The notes: generated from the letters alone by a model not told the origin. A DNA stretch of 64,000 bases from Cytophagales bacterium (GCA_013298025.1 JAAFJE010000004.1:62001-126000), one strand, 5' to 3'; shown: positions 9,249 to 18,016, counted from the stretch's first letter. Program-made: numbers and translations.

Positions 9249-10448
9249 TTATTTTGATACTCCCCAAGGACTATTTTTTGAATCTCTTTCTACTTTATCC
9301 AGCAGAAAATAGAAATTTCTGCCCCACAGTTTTCTGATGTCAGCTTCTGAATAACCACGTTTCAGTAATTCTCTGGTGATGTTTTCGGCTTCTCCTACAT
9401 TTGAATAGCCTGCTACTCCGCCGCCATGATTAAAGTCGGAACTTAGCCCAACGTGGTCGATGCCTATGAGTTTTACAGCATAATCTACTGCGTCCAGATA
9501 GTCGTCGAGGCTGGCATATTTCCATGCACTTTTCGAGAATTTTTGGTACGCTTCATTAAATTTCTGGTAATCCTCTTTGCTGAGTTTATCAATTGGATTG
9601 CCGTCTTCTGGTTTTAGTCCAAAAGGTTTATATACTTGCTGATACGAATCTTCTTTTTGTTGAGGATTATTATTCAAATAAGCGGCAAAAGCTACAATGT
9701 GTACAATACCGCCCTTATTGGCAATCGCTTTTAGTTCTTCATCGCTCAGGTTTCGGCTATTGTTTACTTTGCCTTTTACGGCAGAATTGGAGGCAATCAC
9801 AGGATGGCGACTGGCTTCTATGATTTGTAAAGTTGCTTTCTTGGAAGATTGCGAAACATCAATAATTACGCCTAAATCATTGAGTTTTTTTACGGCTTCA
9901 TAACCAAGTGGCGTAAGTCCAAGTTCTTCATTGGGGTTGTCGCCATGTGCAGGAACAGGACGAGAAGAACCTGCAAAAGCGTTGTTTCCGACATGGTTAA
10001 AAGCAAAAATCCTTACACCTTCTTGGTATAATTTATCAATCACTTTCAGGTCGTTGAACCAGTAAGCATTTTGAAAACTCAAAAGAATACCATGACGTTT
10101 GCTAAAGCCAGCTCTTTCAAAATCGGGAGAATTATAGACAAATTCCAGTTTTTCTGGATTGTCTTTCACCCATTTTTTAATCGCTTTTAGTTTTTGGTCA
10201 ACAATCCTTTCGGCTTTTGCAAAATTGGCTTTGGTCGGCGGTAAGGTTCTGGCATAAAGCGTAAGATTGACAATATCAAGATTCCCCTTTTCGAGTTTGG
10301 GTAAGTCTATTTGGTCGGCTGTGTCCAGATTGGGATTATTCTCTTGGGTATTAAAATTATCCCGAACGTCTGCATGAGCGTCAAACGTAATCACAACGTC
10401 ATGGAGTGTTTTGTAGTCAAGCTTGTTGGTTAAGTTATAATCAGCCAT
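9249..10448 (-). CDS. M19 (renal dipeptidase-like) protein with altered metal ligands (copy A)
   Basis: About 399 residues from MADYNL; an in-frame GTG 51 bases upstream is a weaker start. Family features include DAHADVRD (His25, Asp27), DQIDLPKL, SRNLSDEELKAI and IGIDHVGLSSDFNHGGG (Asp338). Compared from memory with active M19 enzymes, the bridging Glu of the IEGG/IEN motif is Gln126 (LLSFQNAY), the DVSH histidine is Gln200 (IIDVSQ), and the SHS histidine is Asn221 (VIASNSA). So most of the binuclear zinc site appears lost, and standard dipeptidase activity is doubtful. No signal peptide is evident, unlike copy B. It precedes the LigB-type gene in a two-gene operon with an unusual structured leader. 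Confidence 0.85.
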   Translation of the reverse strand: MADYNLTNKLDYKTLHDVVITFDAHADVRDNFNTQENNPNLDTADQIDLPKLEKGNLDIVNLTLYARTLPPTKANFAKAERIVDQKLKAIKKWVKDNPEKLEFVYNSPDFERAGFSKRHGILLSFQNAYWFNDLKVIDKLYQEGVRIFAFNHVGNNAFAGSSRPVPAHGDNPNEELGLTPLGYEAVKKLNDLGVIIDVSQSSKKATLQIIEASRHPVIASNSAVKGKVNNSRNLSDEELKAIANKGGIVHIVAFAAYLNNNPQQKEDSYQQVYKPFGLKPEDGNPIDKLSKEDYQKFNEAYQKFSKSAWKYASLDDYLDAVDYAVKLIGIDHVGLSSDFNHGGGVAGYSNVGEAENITRELLKRGYSEADIRKLWGRNFYFLLDKVERDSKNSPWGVSK

Positions 10449-10554
10449 CTGAATTTTTAATTGTTGAAAAAATACATTTTGTAATGAAATCCAACCCACG
10501 TTTGGATGAAGTGTTTATTCGTTAAGGCAGGCAACCACCGATAAAGAATGGGTT

Positions 10555-10623
10555 GTCGTGAATGGATTCGAACCACTTAGGCGATTTTTGCAAAATCCCT
10601 GTCAACCAGCATTGACACACGAC
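10555..10623 (-). ncRNA. tRNA-Cys-like cloverleaf in the leader of the M19-dioxygenase operon
   Basis: Read on the minus strand, 69 bases fold as a cloverleaf. The outer stem is GTCGTG/CACGAC. A D-arm-like hairpin GTCAA-TGCTGG-TTGAC follows. An anticodon-like arm AGGGATT/AATC(G)CCT carries the loop TTGCAAA, whose middle triplet GCA would read Cys codons. A T-arm AGTGG-TTCGAAT-CCATT completes it. The T loop is canonical. The D loop is short, the anticodon arm is long with one bulge, and the outer stem is 6 bp with no proper CCA end. It is therefore probably a degenerate tRNA gene or a tRNA-mimicking leader rather than a working tRNA. Confidence 0.45.
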
Positions 10624-10630
10624 CTTTTAT

Positions 10631-10671
10631 ATATACTGGGGGTTGCCTTTCGACAAACCCCAACAGTATAT
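10631..10671 (-). terminator. Strong hairpin between the TonB receptor and the tRNA-like element
   Basis: A two-part stem, ATATACTG/CAGTATAT outside and GGGGTT/AACCCC inside, with two unpaired bases between them and an 11-base loop. On the minus strand it lies about 90 bases after the stop codon of the TonB-dependent receptor and directly before the tRNA-like element. It has no U-tract. It may be the receptor mRNA 3' end or part of the following leader. Confidence 0.4.
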
Positions 10672-10764
10672 GGATAGGTTTGAGGCTATGTTTTATCACT
10701 AAATATTGCTTAAAATTTTCATGATAATGCGACGTTTTAAGCAACATTTCGCTAGGATAAATTC

Positions 10765-13608
10765 TTAAAATGAAAAATTCAATCTACCGTAATAAAACGA
10801 ACCATTAAAGCCAAATTGTTGCCCGCCACTTGTTCCCCAAGGCACAGTACCCGTTTGGTTATTTTCCTTCGATAATTCGTCTGGATAGACATCTCCTACA
10901 TTATTTACTCCCAAGGTGAATGTCACCGATTTATTGATTAAATAGTTGAGTGTTATATCGGTGATTGTCTTAGGGCTAAATGTTTGGTCACGGTTGCCTG
11001 TTGCACTATTCAATTGGCTTTGGCTTGCCGCAATGGTATATTCTCCGAAACGAGTCACCACGATATTAGGTGTAAAGCGACCAATCGTATAACCTCCCGA
11101 GAAAATGATTTTACTTTGTGGCGTACCTCGTTCGTAGCGTGTGCGTTGCAAGCGGTCAAAGAAAATACGTTCTTGTAGGTATTGTTGTACATCTGGGGTT
11201 GCGGAGGCCGTAAGGCCACTTGGTACGTGTACATCAGTAACGTTGGTATTGGTAAAGTTAGCCGAAAGCGATAGGTTCAATAAGCCTTTGTTGATACGGT
11301 TACGGTAATTTAGAACGACATCCAAGCCTCTTGTGCGGGTATCAATTGCATTAGCGAAAAACTGCACCGAGTTGACATCTGGATAATTGGTCAAAAGTCC
11401 TTTTACCAATGTTGCCGCTCCTTTGATAACAGGGTCGGAGCTTCCGATTGAGTTGAAATCAAAGAATCCTGTGAGTGTTACACGGTCTTTAATATCAATT
11501 TGATAGGCATCAATCGTAGCCGTGAAATTACGTAAGAAACGAGAAGTTAGTCCCAAACTAAAGTTCTTAGAGGTTTCTGCTTTTAACTGTGGCACACCAA
11601 AAGCTCTTGTAACAGGATTGGCATTGTTTGAAACTAGCGACAAAATTAAACTTCCATCGCCTTGTGGAATAGAAGTTGTGGCTGAATAATATTGTTGCTG
11701 CAAAGATGGGGCTCTAAAGCCAGTACTAACGGCACCACGAAGTGATAAGGCTTCAAAATTACTATTGGGAGCATCTATAACTTTTACGATTCCCGAAGTT
11801 TTCCATGTAAGCTGGTCGCCAAAATCGCTATAATTTTCATAACGAGCTGCTCCTGTGAGTAATAAACGACGAGTGAGTTCAAACTCAACATCAGTATATA
11901 AACCTATATTATGGCGTGATTGGTCTTGGGCATCACTTGGTTGATAGCCTGGAAATGCCTGAGCACCAGCAGGACGAGTGCCTTTGGTAGTGCCACCTAC
12001 GGTTGTGATATAGGTTTTATCGCCGTAATTTTTATATGATTCTTCTTCTCCAGCTAAAATTTGATAGTTTTCTAAACGATACTCTGCTCCGAAGGCTAGG
12101 TTGATGGCTTGTAATTTTCCAACTTCGGCAAATCGGCGAGAAAGACCTAAGTTGCTGGTATTTTGTTGGAAAGACAACCCACCACTGTAAAACTTATTGC
12201 CGCTTGCTGTTCCTTGCGATACATTTAATGTATTTTGCACTGTGTAGCTCACCTTGTTACTACCCGTCGTATTACTAAAGTCAATATCCCAATTATTTTT
12301 CTTTCCTCTTAGACCAATGCTCAAAGATTTATCGTCAACACGTGCCACATTTTCGGGTAAAAAACCATTCGGGAAAAGTTCAGGAATGTATCGGCTTGAT
12401 ATATTGCTGATTGAGGTTGTGCCGTTTGGAAAGCGATAAGCGTTATTGGGGCTGACGCTATATTTGCTCGCAATACCACCAAAGGCATACAACTCGAAGT
12501 TGTCTTCTAAAGGTAAAACGGCGTTGACAAATAGCCCTGCATTATCTTGTCTTCCGTTTCCACTTTTAGAAGAGCTATATCTATCTACTGAATTTTCTTT
12601 GGCTTGAATCACAGACTCACTTTCGCCAGTTGGATATGAAAACCAATATTGGTTTTGTCCAGTCAAGCGGTTTTTATATTCATAGAAACCTCCTCTATCA
12701 GTGGCTTGGCGGTTATTGAGTTGACCAGTCAAGCTGATGAATCCTTTTTTACCAAGTTTGAATCCATAATTCAAATCAGTTTGAAAGGTAAAACCATCAC
12801 GCTTGTTGCGGTATTTTGTAATATATCCGCCCGTTGTTGTTGTTAAACTAACCCTTTCTACATCTGATTTTAACACAATATTGATAACCCCTGCAATGGC
12901 ATCCGAACCATATTGAGCGGCGGCGCCATCACGCAAAACTTCTATTCGCTCAATTGCTCCAATCGGAATAGCATTAAAATCAACTGCCCCAGATGCCTGC
13001 GAAGGTGTTCCTAGTACATTCAGTAAAGCACTGCTATGGCGGCGTTTACCGTTTACCAATACCAGCGTTTGGTCGGGAGCAACACCTCTCAACGCCACTG
13101 GGTCGATGTGGGCCGTGCCATCGCCCCCTGGTTGGCGATTTGATACCAACGAAGGTGCTACAAAGTTCAACACCTGCGTTAAATCTACACGCCCCGTTGC
13201 AGTGATTTCTTTTGATGTAATAACATCAATTGGTACGGGTGTCTGAATATTTGACCGAGCCTGCCCAGCCCTCGTGCCTATGACTACCACTTCACTCAGA
13301 GAAATCTTATCTGGCGATAACTTAACATCGTATGAGCTTTGACTTCCTATTTTTATTTCATGTGATTTATAACTCACAAATGAAAAAACAAGGACATCTC
13401 CTGATTTTGCTTCAATTTTAAAACTGCCTTCAGCATTGGTTACTGTACCGATTTTACTATTTTTTATTCGCACAGAAACGCCCGGTAAAGGACTATTCTC
13501 CTCTGAATCAGTGACAACGCCCGAAACGATTTGTTGTGCAAAAGCAACTTGACTTATCCAAATGAAGACGATGGTCAATAGTTTAATAAAAGTAAATTTA
13601 TGTTTCAT
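10765..13608 (-). CDS. TonB-dependent outer-membrane receptor without a SusD partner
   Basis: 947 residues. The signal peptide is MKHKFTFIKLLTIVFIWISQ. A carboxypeptidase-like regulatory domain follows (SGVVTDSEENSPLPGVSV), then a TonB-box-like region (LSEVVVIGTRAGQ), a plug (PVALRGVAPDQTLVLVNGKRR, IERIEVLRDGAAAQYGSDAI) and a beta-barrel ending YYGRLNFSF. The plug resembles siderophore/vitamin-type receptors rather than SusC, and no susD follows it. Genes on either side are M19 homologues, redox proteins and a dioxygenase. It probably imports a small molecule handled by these enzymes. The leader upstream holds a long inverted repeat. No Fur-like site was recognised. Confidence 0.9.
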   Translation of the reverse strand: MKHKFTFIKLLTIVFIWISQVAFAQQIVSGVVTDSEENSPLPGVSVRIKNSKIGTVTNAEGSFKIEAKSGDVLVFSFVSYKSHEIKIGSQSSYDVKLSPDKISLSEVVVIGTRAGQARSNIQTPVPIDVITSKEITATGRVDLTQVLNFVAPSLVSNRQPGGDGTAHIDPVALRGVAPDQTLVLVNGKRRHSSALLNVLGTPSQASGAVDFNAIPIGAIERIEVLRDGAAAQYGSDAIAGVINIVLKSDVERVSLTTTTGGYITKYRNKRDGFTFQTDLNYGFKLGKKGFISLTGQLNNRQATDRGGFYEYKNRLTGQNQYWFSYPTGESESVIQAKENSVDRYSSSKSGNGRQDNAGLFVNAVLPLEDNFELYAFGGIASKYSVSPNNAYRFPNGTTSISNISSRYIPELFPNGFLPENVARVDDKSLSIGLRGKKNNWDIDFSNTTGSNKVSYTVQNTLNVSQGTASGNKFYSGGLSFQQNTSNLGLSRRFAEVGKLQAINLAFGAEYRLENYQILAGEEESYKNYGDKTYITTVGGTTKGTRPAGAQAFPGYQPSDAQDQSRHNIGLYTDVEFELTRRLLLTGAARYENYSDFGDQLTWKTSGIVKVIDAPNSNFEALSLRGAVSTGFRAPSLQQQYYSATTSIPQGDGSLILSLVSNNANPVTRAFGVPQLKAETSKNFSLGLTSRFLRNFTATIDAYQIDIKDRVTLTGFFDFNSIGSSDPVIKGAATLVKGLLTNYPDVNSVQFFANAIDTRTRGLDVVLNYRNRINKGLLNLSLSANFTNTNVTDVHVPSGLTASATPDVQQYLQERIFFDRLQRTRYERGTPQSKIIFSGGYTIGRFTPNIVVTRFGEYTIAASQSQLNSATGNRDQTFSPKTITDITLNYLINKSVTFTLGVNNVGDVYPDELSKENNQTGTVPWGTSGGQQFGFNGSFYYGRLNFSF

Positions 13609-13690
13609 TATGCTATTTGTTTAGTAGATAGTTAGATATAGTATATATAATCTATGGAATTAGTATTTTAATAAGGTGAAATAATAAAGA

Positions 13691-13801
13691 TGTGTAAAAA
13701 GTGTCGAGTTGAATGATTAAAGCATCCTGTTCAAAATAAAATGGCTGCTTTTAGCATTAATCTGAGCGACGATTGCTCATACACTTTTAACTTTTTACAC
13801 A
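13691..13801. repeat. 12-bp inverted repeat spanning the receptor leader
   Basis: TGTGTAAAAAGT and its complement ACTTTTTACACA are separated by 87 bases, so the whole intergenic segment can fold. A smaller GAGC/GCTC hairpin lies inside. It lies between the stop of the thioredoxin-like gene and the start of the TonB receptor, and could be a terminator-attenuator structure. Confidence 0.5.
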
Positions 13802-13822
13802 CCCCTTTATTTTATCTATGAA

Positions 13823-15142
13823 TTATCTGCCAACACTTACCTGCCCCAATTCTTTTCCTTCAAACGGATTAGGTTCAGCAATAAGTTCATCTAATACTTT
13901 ATTGAATTTTTTGACATAATTTTTGTAATATTTATCTGTAATTTCACCCGTATAACCTGTATAAATCTCACGAACTTTGCCCGAACGGTCGTAGATAATA
14001 GTGGTTGGAAACGCTGCCATGCGGTTTAAGCCGGGGAATTTCTCGGTAGCTACTTTTTTATCAGCAATACCGCCAAAAAGTATGTCATACTCAATTTTGT
14101 AGAAATCTTTGAGCTTTCCGAGGGTATATTTTGCGTATTCAAGGTCATCTTTTTGCTCAAAACCAACTGCAATCGCTTCTACGCCACGGTGTTTGTTTTG
14201 GCTAAACCAAGGCGACAAGAAACGAGTTTGGTCGGTGCAATTGGGACACCAAGTACCAATAATTTCAACGATTACTACTTTTCCTTTGTACTTTTCATCC
14301 TTGATTGAAACGGTTTTTCCGTTCAAATCGGGAAATGAAAAATCAACTCGGTCATAGCCTTCTTTTAGGAAAGTGAGCTTATAAGGGTCTGGTAATTCCA
14401 CATTTTTCTCTTTCGCACCTTCATATTTTTGGGAAAAATAAACGCCAATATTGTATTCTCCTTCCACAATGGTCTTTTTATCTTCGCCCAATTTTCCTTG
14501 AATTAAATACGGACTTGGCCCAGAGAATCCTGAGAGAAAAAATTCATTTCCAACTACATTCCCTTCTAATTCACGGGTATCGCCCACAACGGTCATCAAA
14601 ACGCCCGTCAATTTGTTTCCTTTTTGTTCTAATAAAGCGACAGAGTTGGCTGCGTTGGGGTCTTTGCTAATGATTTTGATATTCCATTTTCCCGAAATAT
14701 CACCAGCAGGTTTTACGGCGTGATTGTCTTGCACGAAACGATACGACTTACCATATTCTGCCACAAAAGATAGGCGATTGCCATTGAAACGTGGGTTTGG
14801 CACAAGGCTTTTATAAACCCCACTGAATGTGCCATCTTCTTGTATTTTGCCCACTAATGCAGCATCATACGTATTCATTTTTACATAAATACTATCGCCT
14901 TCGATGACTTTTACCTTAAAATGGTCACGGCGACTACCATTTATGAGTGAAAAGGTAGCGGTTTCAGCAGTTTTGCCTTTTACCTCAAAATTGAAAGGCA
15001 GTACTTTTTCATTTAATTTGAATTCTCCACGCCATTTGCCTTCTTTCAAGAACGGTTTGGGCTCAGAAGCCAACGTGGGCGATGCCAAGGAAAGCGATAA
15101 AATAAAGGCTTTCGAGAGAGATTGAAACGGTATTTTTCTCAT
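13823..15142 (-). CDS. TlpA-like thioredoxin-fold lipoprotein or periplasmic protein with an N-terminal beta domain
   Basis: 439 residues, starting at MRKIPFQSLSKAFILSLSLA, a signal peptide; the longer in-frame start was rejected. Residues about 30-260 are a beta-rich region with repeated GKW/GEF-type strands, common in Bacteroidota redoxins. A C-terminal TlpA/AlkyI-hydroperoxide-reductase-type domain has the redox motif GTWCPNC near residue 297 and a cis-proline segment MAAFPTTIIYDRSG. It is expected to reduce disulfides or peroxides in the periplasm. It follows the M19 copy B by 55 bases in an operon with a DsbD-alpha-like protein and a di-heme peroxidase. The operon is thus rich in thiol and haem redox functions. 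Confidence 0.85.
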   Translation of the reverse strand: MRKIPFQSLSKAFILSLSLASPTLASEPKPFLKEGKWRGEFKLNEKVLPFNFEVKGKTAETATFSLINGSRRDHFKVKVIEGDSIYVKMNTYDAALVGKIQEDGTFSGVYKSLVPNPRFNGNRLSFVAEYGKSYRFVQDNHAVKPAGDISGKWNIKIISKDPNAANSVALLEQKGNKLTGVLMTVVGDTRELEGNVVGNEFFLSGFSGPSPYLIQGKLGEDKKTIVEGEYNIGVYFSQKYEGAKEKNVELPDPYKLTFLKEGYDRVDFSFPDLNGKTVSIKDEKYKGKVVIVEIIGTWCPNCTDQTRFLSPWFSQNKHRGVEAIAVGFEQKDDLEYAKYTLGKLKDFYKIEYDILFGGIADKKVATEKFPGLNRMAAFPTTIIYDRSGKVREIYTGYTGEITDKYYKNYVKKFNKVLDELIAEPNPFEGKELGQVSVGR

Positions 15143-15197
15143 TGAATTACTAAGTTGAAAATGTTGATAAAATTTATTTAAGCTAACGTTAATCAGA

Positions 15198-16421
15198 CTA
15201 TCTTTTCGCAAGCTTCTCTACTTCTTTGAAAACTCTCAAAAAGTTTCCTCCCCAAAGTTTGGCAATATCTTGCGTTGAATAATTTCTCTTCAATAATTCG
15301 GCTGTTACATTGGGTGCATCGGCTACACTGGCAAAGCCAATTACACCACCTCCATGATTAAAATCAGAACTTATACCCACATGGTCTATTCCAACGATTT
15401 TAACTGCGGCATCAATCGCATCAATGTAATCTGAAAGCGTAGCGTACCGCCATTCATTGCGTGAAAAATTAAGATACGCCGCTTGATATTTTTTGTAGTC
15501 TTCGGCACTTAATTTAGCTTTTGGGTCGTCTTTGAGTGGCGTAAGTCCAAATGGCTTTGCTACCGCATTTAGATACGCCTCTGTAAACGTAGGGTCTTTT
15601 TTGAGATAGCCAGCAAAGGCAACAACCTGTATAACGCCGCCTTTATCGGCAATGGCTTTCAGTTCGCTACTGCTCAAATTTCTGGTCACATCTACTCTAT
15701 CTTTTAGTCCCGAATGTGAAGCAACTACTGGTGCTTTGCTCAATTCGACGGCTTTTAATAAGGCAGGAGTTGATAATTGCGATACGTCTAAAACGATGCC
15801 TAATTGGTTAATTTTAGCAATTGCTTTTTCACCTAGTGCTGAAAGTCCGACGTTGGCTTTATCGCCATAAGCTTCAATGGGGCGGGAAGAACCCGAAAAA
15901 TCGGTATTTCCAGCGTGATTAAACCCAAAAACTCTAACACCATCTTTGTAAAATTTATCAATAGTTGATAAATCTTTGAACCAAAAAGCATTCAAAAAAC
16001 TGAGTAAAATACCATGTTTGCCACTTTTTTCAAGCCTGCCAATGTCGCTTGTGCTTTTCACGAACGTCAGTTTATCAGGATGTGCTTTGACCCATCGTTG
16101 AATAGCCGTAAATTTATTTTCCACTTTTTTACGAGCAATTTCATTATTCTCGGGCGAAGGCCTATCTGGGTCGGCAAAAAGAGCAATTGTAGCAACGTCT
16201 AAATCGCCTCGCTTCAATTTTGGTAAATCAATTTGGTCGAGTGTTTCTTTTCCAGCATCGTTGTTGGCTGTATTAAAATCATCTCGAATATCAATGTGCG
16301 AATCGAGTGTAATTGCTTTTTTGTGAATACTCTTCGCTGTTGCATCGTCATTTTTTGATGCCACAAACGAAAACAAGAGTACAGAAGCGGCAATGCCGAG
16401 AGAGATAGAAATTTTCTTCAT
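15198..16421 (-). CDS. Secreted M19 (renal dipeptidase-like) protein with altered metal ligands (copy B)
   Basis: 407 residues with an N-terminal signal sequence (MKKISISLGIAASVLLFSFV). It is clearly paralogous to copy A throughout. Conserved parts include LDSHIDIRDDF (His42, Asp44), DQIDLPKLKRGDLD, VTRNLSSSELKAIADKGG and VGIDHVGISSDFNHGGG. The expected bridging Glu is Leu143 (LLSFLNAF) and the DVSH histidine is Gln215 (LDVSQ), while the SHS histidine is kept (His236). The binuclear zinc site therefore looks incomplete here too. The gene lies between a di-heme peroxidase and a thioredoxin-fold gene. It may be a mononuclear hydrolase, a binding protein or an enzyme with changed chemistry. Confidence 0.85.
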   Translation of the reverse strand: MKKISISLGIAASVLLFSFVASKNDDATAKSIHKKAITLDSHIDIRDDFNTANNDAGKETLDQIDLPKLKRGDLDVATIALFADPDRPSPENNEIARKKVENKFTAIQRWVKAHPDKLTFVKSTSDIGRLEKSGKHGILLSFLNAFWFKDLSTIDKFYKDGVRVFGFNHAGNTDFSGSSRPIEAYGDKANVGLSALGEKAIAKINQLGIVLDVSQLSTPALLKAVELSKAPVVASHSGLKDRVDVTRNLSSSELKAIADKGGVIQVVAFAGYLKKDPTFTEAYLNAVAKPFGLTPLKDDPKAKLSAEDYKKYQAAYLNFSRNEWRYATLSDYIDAIDAAVKIVGIDHVGISSDFNHGGGVIGFASVADAPNVTAELLKRNYSTQDIAKLWGGNFLRVFKEVEKLAKR

Positions 16422-16460
16422 TTTATGACTATTTTGTTTCAGTTTATTGATGATGTGTAC

Positions 16461-17405
16461 TTATTTTTTTGTAAACCTATCGTCCGTTAAGCTATGCAAA
16501 AACGCTTCTAAATCGCTGATTTCTTGCTCAGTAAGCCCAATAGGCGTGTTTAGTGATAAATCTCTATTGGGTGCGTTTTTCACCACCGCATCAGGTTTGT
16601 TGTAATACTCAATCACTTCACGCAGTGTTTTGAATGAACCATCGTGCATATACGGAGCAGTAACGGCTATATTTCTAAGACCAGGAACTTTAAAATGGCC
16701 GATATGCGAACTGTCTTTGGTGATGTTAAATCGACCCGCATCTTTAAATTTCTTTCCATCAAACAAGCCAATGTTTTTAAATCTGTCAGCCGTAAAATCT
16801 TCTCCTGAATGGCAATTTGCACAGTTTGCTTTTCCAATAAAGACTAAACGCCCTCTGATTGCCTCCGCCGAAAGTGCTTGGTCATCGCCATTAATATACC
16901 TATCGTAGGGGGTATTGGCGGTTTCGAGGGTACGTTCATAAGCGGCTAATGCTTCGGCTAATGTTTTTTCATTGGGGGCAACTTTAAAAATTCGCTTGAA
17001 TGTTTTAACATAAAAAGCATCGGCATTGAGTCGAGCAACAGCCTCGGTAATGGGTAAGTTCATTTCGTTTACAGCGGCAATCGGTTGTAGGGCCTGTTCC
17101 TCTAACGTTGCGGCTCTACCATCCCAAAACAGTTGTAAACGCCCTGCCAAATTCATTGCCGATGGTGTATTGCGGTCGGTAGGGACACCATCTACACCCA
17201 AACTAAACTGAGAGGTATCGGCAAAAGCAAATTCAGGTTTATGGCAAGACGCACAACTGAGCGTGCGTTTCGACGATAAAATCGGATCAAAAAATAACTT
17301 TTCACCCAACTGAGCCTTTGTTTGTATCTCATTGTCGGTCGTTTTTATTTGAAAATTCATCAAAAAGACACCAGAAAAGAGAAATACCAATGATAATTTT
17401 TTCAT
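16461..17405 (-). CDS. Di-heme cytochrome c peroxidase (CcpA/MauG family)
   Basis: 314 residues with an N-terminal export signal. Two haem c attachment motifs are present: CASCH (Cys51, Cys54, His55) and CANCH (Cys195, Cys198, His199). Other family landmarks are LGEKLFFDPILSS, RNTPSAMNLAGR, LFWDGRAATLEEQA and APYMHDGSFKTLREV, the last including the likely axial Met and active-site loop. It should act in the periplasm, either reducing hydrogen peroxide with electrons from cytochrome c or, as in MauG-like members, oxidising a protein or substrate. It is second in an operon of redox and M19 genes, 16 bases after the DsbD-alpha-like gene. Confidence 0.92.
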   Translation of the reverse strand: MKKLSLVFLFSGVFLMNFQIKTTDNEIQTKAQLGEKLFFDPILSSKRTLSCASCHKPEFAFADTSQFSLGVDGVPTDRNTPSAMNLAGRLQLFWDGRAATLEEQALQPIAAVNEMNLPITEAVARLNADAFYVKTFKRIFKVAPNEKTLAEALAAYERTLETANTPYDRYINGDDQALSAEAIRGRLVFIGKANCANCHSGEDFTADRFKNIGLFDGKKFKDAGRFNITKDSSHIGHFKVPGLRNIAVTAPYMHDGSFKTLREVIEYYNKPDAVVKNAPNRDLSLNTPIGLTEQEISDLEAFLHSLTDDRFTKK

Positions 17406-17421
17406 GTGAAATGCTAATCAA

Positions 17422-17880
17422 TCAAAATTGAAATGTCTTCTGAAATGGGATGCAAATACCTTTTTTATCATGACAGAGTTGTCCCGTAATTTTTCCCTCT
17501 ACCACATAAACAGGCTCTTTTATTTTGATTTTCGCCCGAAATACTGCTTTTTTAGTGAAGTAGCTCAAGGCTGTTCCCCAGTTTTTATCAATTTTTTTCA
17601 AGGGTAAAATCGGTGAGATGCTTCCTATAATCGAATAGGAGCTATTTTTTACAAGCTCAATATTGGTAGGCTGAGGACCAATATCACCTTTGAAATCTGT
17701 CGAATACAATATCCATCCACTACTGAGTGTCGCTGAAAAGATAAGCTCAACTTCGTCACCAACTTTCAAATTGTCTTTGGCATACTTAAACTGCCATTTT
17801 ACGATTTCATCAGGCTCTTGTGTAAAACCGACACTAATACTTGTGACGATTATTACGAACAGGCAAAAAATGTTTTTCAT
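17422..17880 (-). CDS. DsbD-alpha-like periplasmic thiol-disulfide protein
   Basis: About 152 residues from MKNIFCLFVIIVTSISVGFT, a signal peptide; an upstream ATG adding seven residues was rejected. The immunoglobulin-like fold of the DsbD N-terminal domain is suggested by VKWQFKYAKDNLKVGDEVEL and GWILYSTDF. The C-terminal GQLCHDKKGICIPF has a cysteine pair placed as in DsbD-alpha. The membrane part of DsbD is absent, so it would work as a free thiol exchanger or receive electrons from a DsbD encoded elsewhere. It is first in an operon with a c-type cytochrome and a TlpA-like protein, which is consistent with haem or cysteine redox upkeep. Confidence 0.75.
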   Translation of the reverse strand: MKNIFCLFVIIVTSISVGFTQEPDEIVKWQFKYAKDNLKVGDEVELIFSATLSSGWILYSTDFKGDIGPQPTNIELVKNSSYSIIGSISPILPLKKIDKNWGTALSYFTKKAVFRAKIKIKEPVYVVEGKITGQLCHDKKGICIPFQKTFQF

Positions 17881-17988
17881 GCTTGTGTGAGGAAATATCA
17901 TATAATGTTGGTAAATAGACTTTTAGCAAATGTATTTATCAAGTACAATGACTAAAATATGACTCTGTGAGTCTGAGTATTATGCTAA

Positions 17989-18016
17989 GAATCGAACCAG
18001 TCAACAGCAATTGACT
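17989..18016 (-). promoter_or_regulatory. Leader motif similar to part of the tRNA-like element
   Basis: On the minus strand GTCAA-TTGCTG-TTGAC is followed directly by TGGTTCGATTC. The D-arm-like and T-arm-like parts match the element before the other M19 operon, but everything between them is missing. It lies about 110 bases upstream of the DsbD-alpha-like start. Confidence 0.35.
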
